Shown piece by piece: positions 1-9,406 of a stretch of 64,000 nucleotides of DNA. Source of the stretch: Saccharopolyspora_C sp040643635 (GTDB lineage Bacteria > Actinomycetota > Actinomycetes > Mycobacteriales > Pseudonocardiaceae); contig NZ_JBEYUS010000029.1 in assembly GCF_040643635.1 (NCBI RefSeq), forward strand, positions 8,608-72,607, written 5' to 3'. Within the stretch, counting starts at the first letter, position 1. Every line of letters begins with the position of its first letter. The notes under the pieces are model-generated. The model saw only the letters and a list, made by a program, of their open reading frames with translations, ran no database searches and was not told where the DNA came from. The position numbers and the translations under genes were made by a program.

Positions 1-72
1 CCGTCGGGCCGGTTCAGCAGTGAAGTCCCGCCACCGGCTCCGACCCGCACCTGGCGCGGAGGGGCGGTCCGC

Positions 73-2451
73 TCAGCGGTTGTTGAAGCCTGCGCGGCGC
101 AGCGCGTCCGCCATGGCGCCGCCGGCCGGGGCCGAGTCGCGCTTGCGCTGGCCGCCGCCCTTACCGCCACCGCCGCCGCGGCCGTTGCCGCCGTTCTTGC
201 CGCCACCGCCACCGGGACGACCGCCGCGGCGCTCGCCGGAGCCCTGGCCGCCGGAGCCCTGGCCGCGCTCGGCGCCGACCTCGTCGTCCAGCCGCAGCGT
301 CAGCGAGATCCGCTTCCGCGGGACGTCCACGTCGAGGACCTTCACCTTCACCACGTCGCCGGACTTCACCACGTCGTGCGGGTCGTTGACGAAGTTCTTC
401 GACATCGCCGACACGTGCACCAGGCCGTCCTGGTGCACCCCGACGTCCACGAACGCGCCGAACGCGGCCACGTTCGTCACGACGCCCTCCAGCCGCATCC
501 CCGGTTGCAGGTCGCCGATCTTCTCCACGCCGTCGGCGAAGGTCGCCGTCTGGAACGTGGGACGCGGGTCGCGGCCCGGCTTCTCCAGCTCGGAGAGGAT
601 GTCGGTGACGGTCGGCAGCCCCACCGAGTCGTCGACGAAGTCGGTGGGCTTGATGCCGCGCAGCACCCGCTCGTTGCCGATCACCGCGCCCAGCTCCGCC
701 CCGGTCGCCTCCAGGATGCGCCGCACCACCGGGTAGGACTCGGGGTGCACGCTGGAGGAGTCGAGCGGGTCGTCGCCGTCCGGGATGCGCAGGAAGCCCG
801 CGCACTGCTCGAACGCCTTCGGCCCCAGCCGCGCCACGTCCTTGAGCCCCTTGCGGGAGCGGAACGGCCCGTTGCCGTCCCGGTGCGCCACGATGTTCTC
901 GGCGAGGCCCTCACCGATGCCGGACACCCGGGTCAGCAGCGGCACCGAGGCGGTGTTGACGTCCACGCCCACCGCGTTCACGCAGTCCTCCACCACCGCG
1001 TCCAGCGAGCGGGACAGCTTCGTCTCGGTGATGTCGTGCTGGTACTGGCCGACGCCGATCGACTTCGGGTCGATCTTCACGAGCTCGGCCAGCGGGTCCT
1101 GCAACCGGCGCGCGATGGACACCGCGCCGCGCAGCGAGACGTCCAGCTCCGGCAGCTCCCGGGACGCGTAGGCGGAGGCCGAGTACACCGAGGCGCCCGC
1201 CTCAGACACCGAGATCTTCGTCAGGCCCAGGTCCGGCTGCCGCTTGATCAGGTCGGCGGCGAGCCGGTCCGTCTCGCGGGACGCGGTGCCGTTGCCGATG
1301 GCGATCAGGTCCACGCCGTGCGCGCGGGCCAGCTTCTCCAACGAGGCCAGCGCCTGGTCCCAGCGCTGCTGCGGCTGGTGCGGGTAGATGGTGTCGGTGG
1401 CCACCAGCTTGCCGGTGCCGTCGACCACGGCGACCTTCACCCCGGTGCGGAAGCCCGGGTCCAGGCCCATCGTGGCGCGGGTGCCCGCCGGGGCGGCCAG
1501 CAGCAGGTCCCGCAGGTTCGCCGCGAACACCCGCACCGCCTCGTCCTCGGCGGCCTGCCGCAGCCGCAGCCGCAGGTCGATGCCCAGGTGGGTGAGGATG
1601 CGGGTGCGCCACGCCCAGCGGACCACCTCGCCGAGCCAGCGGTCCGCGGGCCTGCCCCGGTCGGCGATCTCGAAGCGCCGCGCGATCTCCCGCTCGTACG
1701 GGGTCGGGCCCTCCTGCTCGCTGCCGTCGTCGGGTTCGAGGCCGAGGTCGAGGACCTCCTCCTTCTCCCCGCGGAACAGCGCCAGGATGCGGTGCGAGGG
1801 CAGCTGCTCGAACGGCTCGTCGAACTCGAAGTAGTCGGCGAACTTCGCGCCCTCGTCCGCCTTGCCCTCGCGGACCCGCGAGGTCACCCGGCCGCGGGAC
1901 CACATGCGCTCGCGCAGCTCGCCCACCAGGTCGGCGTCCTCGGAGAAGCGCTCCACGAGGATCGCCCGGGCGCCCTCCAGCGCCGCGCCCGCGTCGGCCA
2001 CGCCCTTGTCGGCGTCGACGTACTCGGCGGCGCGTTCCCGCGGGTCCTGCCCGGGGTCCGACAGCAGCAGGTCGGCGAGCGGTTCGAGCCCGGCCTCCCG
2101 CGCGATCTGGCCCTTGGTGCGCCGCTTCGGCTTGTACGGCAGGTAGATGTCCTCCAAGCGGGCCTTGGAGTCGGCCGCGTTGATGCGGGCCTCCAGCTCG
2201 GCGCCGAGCTTGCCCTGCGAGCGGATCGACTCCAGCACCGTGCTGCGCCGCTCCTCCAGCTCGCGCAGGTAGCGCAGCCGTTCTTCCAGGGTGCGCAGCT
2301 GCGCGTCGTCGAGCCCGTCGGTGGCCTCCTTGCGGTACCGCGCGACGAACGGCACCGTGGCGCCGCCGTCGAGCAGGCTGACGGCGGCCTCGACCTGCCG
2401 CTCCCGCACGCCGATCTCCTCGGCGATCCTCTGATGCACAGCCGTCGTCAC
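73..2451 (-). CDS. tex: Tex-family RNA-binding transcription accessory protein
   Basis: Product of about 792 residues, the usual Tex length. The N-terminal Tex domain (VPFVARYRKEATDGLD) is followed from about residue 330 by a YqgF/RNase H-like domain (MGLDPGFRTG), helix-hairpin-helix segments (VSGIGEGLAENIV) and a C-terminal S1 RNA-binding domain (GVVTNVAAFGAFVDVG). A Gly/Arg/Lys-rich tail of about 60 residues ends the protein, which is longer than in many homologues. The frame stays open to 2808, but the family-like N-terminus begins at a GTG at 2451 preceded by AGGAGAGG. Family members bind RNA and affect transcription elongation and stress tolerance; the exact role here is inferred. Divergent from the NTPase regulator gene, with a 175-bp shared promoter region. 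Confidence 0.93.
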   Translation of the reverse strand: MTTAVHQRIAEEIGVRERQVEAAVSLLDGGATVPFVARYRKEATDGLDDAQLRTLEERLRYLRELEERRSTVLESIRSQGKLGAELEARINAADSKARLEDIYLPYKPKRRTKGQIAREAGLEPLADLLLSDPGQDPRERAAEYVDADKGVADAGAALEGARAILVERFSEDADLVGELRERMWSRGRVTSRVREGKADEGAKFADYFEFDEPFEQLPSHRILALFRGEKEEVLDLGLEPDDGSEQEGPTPYEREIARRFEIADRGRPADRWLGEVVRWAWRTRILTHLGIDLRLRLRQAAEDEAVRVFAANLRDLLLAAPAGTRATMGLDPGFRTGVKVAVVDGTGKLVATDTIYPHQPQQRWDQALASLEKLARAHGVDLIAIGNGTASRETDRLAADLIKRQPDLGLTKISVSEAGASVYSASAYASRELPELDVSLRGAVSIARRLQDPLAELVKIDPKSIGVGQYQHDITETKLSRSLDAVVEDCVNAVGVDVNTASVPLLTRVSGIGEGLAENIVAHRDGNGPFRSRKGLKDVARLGPKAFEQCAGFLRIPDGDDPLDSSSVHPESYPVVRRILEATGAELGAVIGNERVLRGIKPTDFVDDSVGLPTVTDILSELEKPGRDPRPTFQTATFADGVEKIGDLQPGMRLEGVVTNVAAFGAFVDVGVHQDGLVHVSAMSKNFVNDPHDVVKSGDVVKVKVLDVDVPRKRISLTLRLDDEVGAERGQGSGGQGSGERRGGRPGGGGGKNGGNGRGGGGGKGGGQRKRDSAPAGGAMADALRRAGFNNR

Positions 2452-2626
2452 GATGTCCCGACACCTCTCCTGATCTCCGCCCAGAACCGTCCGTGCATTC
2501 TGCCCGACGTCCCGATCAAGCTCGCCCGGTGCGCGCTTCGGCGTGTCGGCACGGCCCGTGGCCTGCGGTTCCGCACCCGGTGCGGTGGCCCGCGGGGGCC
2601 TACGCTCGGTTGCGGGAGGTGGGCAC

Positions 2627-4948
2627 GTGGACGCTGCGGACGTCACGCGCGGCTCGCGGGGACGGCTGCCTCCCGAGACGACGAGCTTCATCGGCAGGCG
2701 CCGGGAACTCGCCGAAGCTCGCAGGCAGATGTACTCGGGGCGGCTGCTCACGCTCACCGGCCCGGCCGGGGTCGGCAAGAGCAGGCTGGCGCTGCGCCTC
2801 GCGCGCAAGCTGCGCCGCGCCTACCCGGACGGGGTGGTGCTGGTCGCGCTCTCCGACGTGCAGGACCCGGCGCTGCTGCCGCAGACCGTCGCCGCCGCGC
2901 TCGGCGGCAGGCCCGGCCCGGGCAACCCCGCCGAGGACCTGGTGTCCCGGCTCCGCGGCGAGCGGGTGCTGATCATCCTCGACGACTGCGACCACGTGCT
3001 CGGCGCGGCGGCCCGGCTGGCGCGCAGGCTGCTCACCGAGCACGAGGACGTGCACGTGCTGGCCACCAGCAGGCAGGCGCTGGGCGTGGCGGGGGAGCTG
3101 GTGCTGCCGGTGGCGCCGCTGTCGCTGCCCGCCGAGGACGATGCGCCCGACCGCGCCTACGGCGACGTGTTCGCCGACGCCGTCAGCCTGTTCACCGACC
3201 GGGCCGCCGCCGTCGTGCCCGGGTTCGGCCTCGACGAGGGCAACCGGGACGCGGTGGTGCGGATCTGCCGCAGGCTGGACGGGATGCCGCTGGCCATCGA
3301 GCTCGCCGCCGCCCAGCTCGGCGACTCCACGCCCGCGGAGGTGCTGGACCGCCTCGACGACCGGTTCGCGCTGCTCACCAGCGGGGACCAGCCGTCCAGG
3401 GACGAGGCGCTGGAGGAGTCCATCGGCTGGAGCTTCGGGCTGTGCACTCCGCGCGAGCAGCTGCTGTGGGCGCGGCTGTCCTGCTTCGTCGGCGAGTGGG
3501 ACGCGGCCGCCGTCCGCGAGGTGTGCGGCGACGAGCGGCTCACCGCCGCGGACGTCGACGAGTCGCTGGACGTGCTGGTGTCGAAATCGGTGGTGGTGCG
3601 CGAGCACGACGAGATGGCGCGCACCGACTACTACCGCATGTTCGACAGCATCCGGGAGTTCGGCCTGGCCCGGCTGCACGCCGACGGGGAGGAGGCCGTC
3701 GTCCGCGCCCGGCACGCCGCCTACCTGCACGACCTCGCCGACCGCTACAGCAACGAGGTGTTCGGGCCGCGGCAGCTGGAGTGGATCCACCACATGATCC
3801 ACCTGCACCCGAACCTGCGGCTGGTCCTGGAGCACGACCTCGCCGACCCGGACCGGGCGCGAGTGGCGGCGGCGACCGCGGCGAAGCTGTGGTCGTTCTG
3901 GTTCTCCGGCAACGCGTTGCGGGAGGGCTACGAGTGGCTGTGGAGCTCGGTGGCGGCGGTGCCGGAGCCGGTGGCCGAACGCGCCGACTGCCTGTCCACG
4001 GCGGCGTTCCTGGCGTTGAACCTGACCGACCTCGACGCGGCGGAGGCGGCGCTGACCGAGGCGGTCCGGCTCGCCGAGCGGATCGGGGACCGCGGGCTGC
4101 AGGCCAGGGTGGACGGGACCCGCGGCATGGCGGTGATGCTCCGCGGGCGGCTGGACGAGGCGGCCTGGTACCTGGAGCGCTCCGCGATCGGCCACACCGC
4201 CACCGGGAACCTGTTCGGTTACACCAACGCGATGATCCTGCTGGCCTGCCTCGGGTTCTACCGGCACGACCCGCGCGGGGCCGAGTCGGCGGCCGAGTGC
4301 CTGCGGCTGTGCGAGACGTTCGGGGCGCCGTGGACGAAGAGCTACGTGCTGTGGGTGGTGTCCCTGCACCGGTGGCGCGGCGGCGACCCGCGGGAGGCGT
4401 CGCTGCTGATCCAGCAGGCGATCCGGTTGCAGCAGCTGGCCCACGACCTGGCCGGGCTCGGCGTCTACCTGGAGGTGCTGTCCTGGTGCGCCGCCGCCGC
4501 GGGCCAGCCGCGGCGGGCGGCGCGGCTGATGGGCGCCTCGAAGGCGCTGCGCAAGGCCAACGGCGGCGAGATGGGCGACTCGGTGTACTTCGACGACTAC
4601 GACGCGGTGGCGATGGCCTGGTCCTGGCAGGTCCTCGGCGAGGAGGAGTTCCGGGCCGCCAGCCGCGAGGGTGCGGAGTGGGAGCTGTCGGAGATGGTCG
4701 CCTACGCGCTCGGCGAGAGCGGGTCCCGGCCGGAGTCGGTGCCGTCCGGGGCGAACGCGGGCGCGCTGTCCCCGCGGGAGGTGGAGACGGCGGTGCTGCT
4801 CGCGGCCGGGACGCCCGCGGCGGAGATCGCCGAGCGGCTCGGCGTGGAACCCCTCGCCGGGGAGGTGGAGGCCGAGCAGGTGCTGGAGCGGCTCGGCTTC
4901 GCCGACCGGGACGAGCTCGCGGCCTGGGTCCGGCGCCGTTCGTCCTAG
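2627..4948 (+). CDS. NB-ARC/AfsR-LuxR-type ATPase regulator with degenerate HTH
   Basis: 773 residues from the GTG at 2627, chosen because GGGAGG lies 7 bases upstream (2614-2619). The N-terminal half is a STAND-type NTPase with Walker A (GPAGVGKSRLAL) and Walker B (VLIILDDCDHVL), plus typical 'TSRQALGVAGE' and 'LDGMPLAIELAAA' motifs. The middle is alpha-helical, TPR-like repeats. The last 65 residues begin like a LuxR-type HTH (LSPREVETAVLLAAGTPAAEIAERLGV), but the second half does not keep the usual NTVKTH-like recognition helix. It may therefore act by protein contacts or use a diverged helix. Family members are large transcriptional regulators of secondary metabolism or development; the target is unknown. 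A stand-alone gene, divergent from tex. Confidence 0.82.
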   Translation: MDAADVTRGSRGRLPPETTSFIGRRRELAEARRQMYSGRLLTLTGPAGVGKSRLALRLARKLRRAYPDGVVLVALSDVQDPALLPQTVAAALGGRPGPGNPAEDLVSRLRGERVLIILDDCDHVLGAAARLARRLLTEHEDVHVLATSRQALGVAGELVLPVAPLSLPAEDDAPDRAYGDVFADAVSLFTDRAAAVVPGFGLDEGNRDAVVRICRRLDGMPLAIELAAAQLGDSTPAEVLDRLDDRFALLTSGDQPSRDEALEESIGWSFGLCTPREQLLWARLSCFVGEWDAAAVREVCGDERLTAADVDESLDVLVSKSVVVREHDEMARTDYYRMFDSIREFGLARLHADGEEAVVRARHAAYLHDLADRYSNEVFGPRQLEWIHHMIHLHPNLRLVLEHDLADPDRARVAAATAAKLWSFWFSGNALREGYEWLWSSVAAVPEPVAERADCLSTAAFLALNLTDLDAAEAALTEAVRLAERIGDRGLQARVDGTRGMAVMLRGRLDEAAWYLERSAIGHTATGNLFGYTNAMILLACLGFYRHDPRGAESAAECLRLCETFGAPWTKSYVLWVVSLHRWRGGDPREASLLIQQAIRLQQLAHDLAGLGVYLEVLSWCAAAAGQPRRAARLMGASKALRKANGGEMGDSVYFDDYDAVAMAWSWQVLGEEEFRAASREGAEWELSEMVAYALGESGSRPESVPSGANAGALSPREVETAVLLAAGTPAAEIAERLGVEPLAGEVEAEQVLERLGFADRDELAAWVRRRSS

Positions 4949-5180
4949 CCGTCGTCCGTTAGGGTGACGGCGCCCCGCGCGAACCCGCGGCCCCGGACGG
5001 CATCGCGCCCCCGGCCCGCCGGTTCCCCCGGAAGTGAGCCACCTCTCCGGCTACCCCGGGAATGTGCACCGCGGGTGACGGATCGGAGGGGTCGCGGTGG
5101 CCTGGAGAACCGGAACCAGGTACCTCCCTACGTAGAAACCGCGATGCACGTACACGCTCCGTTCCGGAGTGTGGGTCCAC

Positions 5181-6386
5181 GTGACACCCCCCGATCGACA
5201 CGAGAACCCCGAGACCCCGACCCCCGAGAACCAGACCCCCGAGACGACGCAGCCCGCTTCGGCGAACAGCAACGCATGGCGGGACACGGCATTGGGCGCC
5301 GACCGCGCGGTGCGTTCCGGTGTGGACCGGGTGCGGCCCTACGCCCACCAGGTCTGGCAGAAGATCCTGCCGCTGCTGCGCCGGCTGTGGCTGGCGGTGC
5401 TGCCGCTGCTGAGCAAGGCGCGGAACTCCACCGCCGGTCGCCGCGTCGAGGAGACCGTCGGCCCGTGGGCCGACCGCGCCGCCGCCAAGTTCCGCGAGCA
5501 GGACCACGGCGGGCAGCACCGCACCTCGCAGCCGCGGCTGCGGGCCATGAAGGCCGGTGCCGGACTGGCCGCGCTGGGCGTGGTGGGCGTCGCGGTGCTC
5601 AGCGTGAGCACCGGTTCGCACGACGACGTCCGCACCGCCGCGCACGTGGACGACATCCCCGCGGCGTCCCAGCAGGGCGGGCAGAACTCCGCCGGCCTGT
5701 TCGACGAGACCCCCGACGACGACTCCGACTCCGAGGACTCGGGCCCGGTGCCCGGTCCGCCCGCCAAGGGCATCGACGTCTCGAACCACAACGGTTCGGT
5801 GGACTGGAAGAAGGTCGCCGCGTCCGGGCAGAACTTCACGTTCGTGCTCGCCACCGACGGCACCGACTTCACCAGCCCGAAGTACGCCGAGCAGTACCAC
5901 GGTGCGAAGGACGCCGGCCTGCTGGCCGCGCCGTACCACTTCGCCCGCCCCGACGAGTCCGCCGAGGCGCAGGCCGACAAGCTGCTGCAGGTCGCCGACT
6001 ACCAGAAGGACGGCAAGAGCCTGCCTCCGGTGCTGGACCTGGAGGTCGACCCGTCCGGTGGTGGCTGCTACGGCCTGTCCGTCCCCGAGATGCACAAGTG
6101 GACCGACACCTTCACGGACAAGGTGAAGTCCGCGACCGGCAGTGACCCGATCATCTACGCCAACCCGTCGTTCTGGAACGAGTGCATGGGCGGCACCGAC
6201 AGCTACTCGGACCACCCGCTGTGGCTGGCCTCCTACGGCGTCGACGAGCCGACCGTGCCCCAGGGCTTCAAGGACTGGAACTTCTGGCAGTACACCGAGG
6301 ACGGCAGCGTCTCCGGCGTGAACGGTTCGGTCGACCAGAACCACTTCCAGGGCAGCGTCGGCGACCTGAAGAAGCTGGCGGGCTGA
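5181..6386 (+). CDS. membrane-anchored GH25 lysozyme-like protein
   Basis: About 401 residues. The first ~120 residues are Pro/Thr-rich then helical and cytosolic-looking. One hydrophobic segment follows at about 123-143 (AGLAALGVVGVAVLSVS), then an acidic linker and a C-terminal GH25 domain from about residue 197. Catalytic-family signatures are visible: GIDVSNHNG near the domain start, LDLEVD with the acidic pair, and a closing WQY and VDQNHF. GH25 enzymes cut the MurNAc-GlcNAc bond of peptidoglycan, so a cell-wall role outside the membrane is expected. The start at 5181 is preferred to the GTG at 5169 because GGAG at 5166-5169 sits 11 bases upstream. The long cytosolic N-terminus ahead of the membrane helix is unusual for a lysozyme. 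Confidence 0.88.
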   Translation: MTPPDRHENPETPTPENQTPETTQPASANSNAWRDTALGADRAVRSGVDRVRPYAHQVWQKILPLLRRLWLAVLPLLSKARNSTAGRRVEETVGPWADRAAAKFREQDHGGQHRTSQPRLRAMKAGAGLAALGVVGVAVLSVSTGSHDDVRTAAHVDDIPAASQQGGQNSAGLFDETPDDDSDSEDSGPVPGPPAKGIDVSNHNGSVDWKKVAASGQNFTFVLATDGTDFTSPKYAEQYHGAKDAGLLAAPYHFARPDESAEAQADKLLQVADYQKDGKSLPPVLDLEVDPSGGGCYGLSVPEMHKWTDTFTDKVKSATGSDPIIYANPSFWNECMGGTDSYSDHPLWLASYGVDEPTVPQGFKDWNFWQYTEDGSVSGVNGSVDQNHFQGSVGDLKKLAG

Positions 6387-6391
6387 TCCCA

Positions 6392-6424
6392 CGGTGCGGG
6401 CCGCACTCCGAGCGGCCCGCACCG
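6392..6424 (+). terminator. hairpin terminator after the lysozyme gene
   Basis: A perfect 13-bp stem (CGGTGCGGGCCGC with its complement at 6412-6424) around a 7-base loop begins 6 bases after the stop codon. No U-tract follows, as is common for actinobacterial terminators. Confidence 0.7.
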
Positions 6425-6561
6425 CAGTCCCCCACCTGAAGACCCCGGCCGCGCGGCCACCCCGAGAACTCCGCCGCACGGCCACCCGGGACCAGGCCAC
6501 CTGGAGAGGGAACGGCCTTCCGAAGAACCCGGCGCCGCCCCGAGGCTCCGGACCCCGACCC

Positions 6562-6670
6562 GGCCCCCGCCCGCATCCCCCGCGGGCGGGGGCCGCCGCA
6601 CGTCCGGACCGGGAAAACCCGCCGCACCCGCTCGAGGGCCCGGCCCCCGCACCTCGCGGGCGGCCGGGCC
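6562..6670. other. two further strong GC hairpins upstream of the VOC pseudogene
   Basis: 6562-6594 is a perfect 13-bp inverted repeat (GGCCCCCGCCCGC and its complement) with a 7-base loop. 6637-6670 carries outer arms GGCCCGGCC/GGCCGGGCC and an inner CCCGC/GCGGG. Together with 6392-6424 they make three large hairpins in 280 bp. The rest of 6425-6686 shows no convincing gene. Confidence 0.5.
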
Positions 6671-6686
6671 GTCGCAGGACGGGGCC

Positions 6687-7128
6687 GTGTCCTTCCGCGT
6701 CACCGCCGCCGACCACACCGGCATCACCGTCGCCGACCTGGACCGCTCGCTGGAGTTCCGATGCGGCCGGCTTCGAGCCGGCCCGCCGCGGGCGCCTCAC
6801 CGGCGAGTTCGCCGCCCAGGTCACCGGCGTGCCGGGCGCGGACATCGACCTGGCGGTGGTCGTCGTCCCCGGCCACCGCATCGAGCTGCTGCAGTACAAC
6901 GCCCCCGCGGACCGCGCCCGCGTGCGCTCGCGCCCGTGCGACGTGGGCGCGCAGCACCTCGCCTTGCGGGTGGACGACATCGACGCGCTGCTCGCGGCGG
7001 CGGCCGAGTCGGGCTGGGAGCCCGCGGGCTCGCCGCAGACGATGGCCGAGGGGCCGCGCGCCGGGACGCGCTTCGCGTACGTGCGGGACCAGGACGGGAC
7101 CACCGTGGAGCTGATCCAACCGGCGTGA
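6687..7128 (+). pseudogene. frameshifted VOC/glyoxalase-fold protein
   Basis: The N-terminal strand-helix of a VOC (glyoxalase/bleomycin-resistance) domain is read from the GTG at 6687 (DHTGITVADLDRSLEF). The same domain then continues in another frame from about 6760 (DAAGFEPARRGRLTGEF) through IELLQY, HLALRVDDIDALL and a terminal DGTTVELIQP. The expected family sequence at the join is LEF-W-R-D-x-GF, so about five bases appear to be missing between 6758 and 6760. Either this is a real small deletion that inactivated the gene, or an assembly error. The product would be a single-domain metal-binding dioxygenase or isomerase-like protein of unknown substrate. Confidence 0.75.
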
Positions 7129-7182
7129 GCGTCCTCACCAGCGGCGACGACCGGGCGCGGGCACTCCGCCGGTAGCCTTCGG

Positions 7183-8124
7183 GTGACCGGAGGAGGAACC
7201 ATCCGCTACGACGGCCACGTCACCAAGGCTGCCCTGATCGTCAACGCGCAATCGCGGTCCGGAGCACGCGCCTGCTCGCACGCCGAGGACCTGCTGCGCG
7301 CGCTGGACGTGCCGCTGCACGCGGTGCACCCCCTGCGGGACGCCTCCCGGTTGGTGGAGGTCGTGGAGGGCGCCGTCGAGGACGGGCACGACCTGATCGT
7401 GCTCGGTGGTGGTGACGGCACGGTCAGCTCGGTGGTGGACGTGCTGGCGCACCGCGAGGTGCCGATGGGCCTGCTGCCGCTGGGCACGGCCAACGACTTC
7501 GCCCGCACCATGCACATCCCGGCTGACCTGGACGGCGCCTGCCGCACCATCGCGCGCGGCCACGTGGTGGACGTGGACCTGGGGCGCTGCGGCGGGAACT
7601 TCTACGTCAACCGGGCCTCGGCGGGACTCGGCGCCGCGGTCGCCCAGCACATGTCGCCGCTGCTGAAGCGCAGGGTGGGTCCGCTGGCGTACCCGGTGGC
7701 GACGGCGCGGGCGCTGCGCAGGCACCGGCCGTTCGCGGCGACCCTGGAGTTCCCGGACGGCGACCACGAGACGATGCGGCTCGACGGCCTGCTGCAGATC
7801 TCGGTGGCCAACGGCCGCTACTTCGGCGGCGGCCAGCTGGCGGCGGCGGACGCGGGCATCGACGACGCGATGCTGGACGTGTCGGTGCTGCGCAACGGCA
7901 GTCCGCTGCGGCTGCTGTCGATGGCCCGCGAGCTGCGCACCGGCAGCACGACGGACAGCTCGCTGGTGACGCACGTGCGCACCGGCTCGGTCGTGGTGAA
8001 CACCGACGAGGAGCTGCCGATCAACGTGGACGGCGAGCTGGTGGCGAACACGCCGCAGCGGTTCTCGGTGGCCCGCAACGCGCTGCACGTGGTGGCTCCG
8101 CCGACGTGGACCGACGGCGGCTGA
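7183..8124 (+). CDS. diacylglycerol/lipid kinase (DagK/YegS-like)
   Basis: About 313 residues with the DAGK catalytic signatures: VLGGGDGTVSSVVD near residue 75 and LLPLGTANDFART near 105. A C-terminal beta-rich domain ends in VDGELVANTP, as in bacterial lipid kinases. It probably phosphorylates a diacylglycerol or other membrane lipid with ATP on the cytosolic face. The start is uncertain. The only standard in-frame start is the GTG at 7183, yet the strong GGAGGAGG lies inside the frame at 7189-7196 and no ATG/GTG/TTG follows it before the conserved TKAALIVNAQS. Translation from the AUC at 7201 would fit that site, though only four bases separate them. Confidence 0.88.
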   Translation: MTGGGTIRYDGHVTKAALIVNAQSRSGARACSHAEDLLRALDVPLHAVHPLRDASRLVEVVEGAVEDGHDLIVLGGGDGTVSSVVDVLAHREVPMGLLPLGTANDFARTMHIPADLDGACRTIARGHVVDVDLGRCGGNFYVNRASAGLGAAVAQHMSPLLKRRVGPLAYPVATARALRRHRPFAATLEFPDGDHETMRLDGLLQISVANGRYFGGGQLAAADAGIDDAMLDVSVLRNGSPLRLLSMARELRTGSTTDSSLVTHVRTGSVVVNTDEELPINVDGELVANTPQRFSVARNALHVVAPPTWTDGG

Positions 8125-8456
8125 AACCGCGGTCCCGCATTTTCGAGCATCACCCGAACGCCGCTGTTTCCGTATTTCGCGGAATTCCGGCGCGAATGGT
8201 TCACGCGCCGGAAGACCGTTCCTGAATTCTGGTCGGCGAAATTCAACGGTTTTCCCGTTCCCGCTGGTCCGAGCCTGGTCTGAGCTGGCGTTCTCGGTGC
8301 GATTGGGTCATTCGGCGGACGTGTGATTGCGCCGAACGCCGCACCCGGCGGCGCTGATCCGCGTGCCAGAATTCGGCCTTGACCGTGTTCTGCGGCGCCC
8401 TCGTGAATTCATCAGTGCGCGGACGGCGCCGCTCTTTCCGGGAGAGGACCGCGCTC
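8125..8456. other. gene-free stretch, locally AT-richer
   Basis: 332 bp between the lipid kinase and the endonuclease gene. It is visibly less GC-rich than its surroundings (for example ATTTTCGAGCATC near 8140 and CGTATTTCGCGGAATTCCGG near 8172). I see a short CGGAATTCCG palindrome but no supported gene or clear promoter. It probably holds the promoter of the secreted endonuclease. Confidence 0.4.
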
Positions 8457-9266
8457 GTGCTGCAGACCCGTTGGAAACGCTTCGCGCTGGCAGGCGTGCT
8501 GCCGCTGGCCGTGGCGCTGCCGCTGCCCGCTTCCGCCGCGCCGATCGACCTGGGCGGCGCCGACCGCCCGGTGGCCGCGGACGACTCCTACTACGAACCG
8601 GCGCTGGGCAAGACCGGCCCGGAGCTGAAGGCCGCGCTCAACGACATCATCAGCACCAACGACCAGCTCACCTACGACGAGGTGTGGGACGCGCTGAAGG
8701 TCACCGACCAGGACCCGGCGAACCCGGACAACGTGATCCTGCTGTACTCCGGCCGCTCGCAGGGCAAGGACACCAACGGCGGCGGCGCCGACCAGTGGAA
8801 CCGGGAGCACACCTGGGCGAAGTCGCACGGCGACTTCGGCACGTCCCCCGGCCCGGGGACCGACGTGCACCACCTGCGCCCCACCGACGTGTCGGTCAAC
8901 TCGGCGCGCGGCAACAAGGACTTCGACATGGGCGGCAGCCCGGTCGACGAGGCCGAGGGGAACTTCACCGACGACGACTCCTTCGAGCCCCGCGACGAGG
9001 TCAAGGGCGACGTCGCCCGCATGATCATGTACATGGCGGTGCGCTACGAAGGCGAGGACGGCGCCCCCGACCTGGAGCTCAACGACCAGGTGGACAACGG
9101 CAGCGCGCCCGCGATGGGCCGCCAGTCGGTGCTGCTGGAGTGGAACGCCCAGGACCCGCCGGACGACTTCGAGAAGAACCGCAACGAGGTCATCTTCGAC
9201 CAGTTCCAGCACAACCGGAACCCGTTCGTCGACCACCCGGAGTGGGCGGCCGACATCTGGGGCTGA
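8457..9266 (+). CDS. secreted endonuclease I family protein
   Basis: 269 residues from the GTG at 8457, with GGGAGAGGA at 8440-8448 as ribosome site; the frame is open further upstream to 8379. A classical Sec signal peptide is present (two basic residues, a hydrophobic core, then PASAA just before PIDLGG). The mature part carries the endonuclease I (EndA/NucM) core: NREHTWAKSHGDF, DVHHLRPTDVSVNSARGNKDFD, and the late FDQFQHNRNPFVDHPEW. The HxH and Asn residues are the metal-binding beta-beta-alpha set of this family. It is expected to degrade extracellular DNA or RNA. A strong hairpin follows 7 bases after the stop. Confidence 0.92.
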   Translation: MLQTRWKRFALAGVLPLAVALPLPASAAPIDLGGADRPVAADDSYYEPALGKTGPELKAALNDIISTNDQLTYDEVWDALKVTDQDPANPDNVILLYSGRSQGKDTNGGGADQWNREHTWAKSHGDFGTSPGPGTDVHHLRPTDVSVNSARGNKDFDMGGSPVDEAEGNFTDDDSFEPRDEVKGDVARMIMYMAVRYEGEDGAPDLELNDQVDNGSAPAMGRQSVLLEWNAQDPPDDFEKNRNEVIFDQFQHNRNPFVDHPEWAADIWG

Positions 9267-9273
9267 TCCCGCG

Positions 9274-9305
9274 CGGCCGGAGGCGGTGAGCTCCGCCTCC
9301 GGCCG
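9274..9305 (+). terminator. hairpin terminator after the endonuclease gene
   Basis: Perfect 13-bp stem CGGCCGGAGGCGG paired with 9293-9305 around a 6-base loop, starting 7 bases after the stop codon. Confidence 0.7.
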
Positions 9306-9406
9306 ACCGGATCGGCGGGAACGGACCAGGGCTCGAGATCGTCGCAGTAGTATCGCCACCACTGATCGGTGGTGGGCGCACCGCTTCGAGTCCTGGGGGG
9401 ACGACC

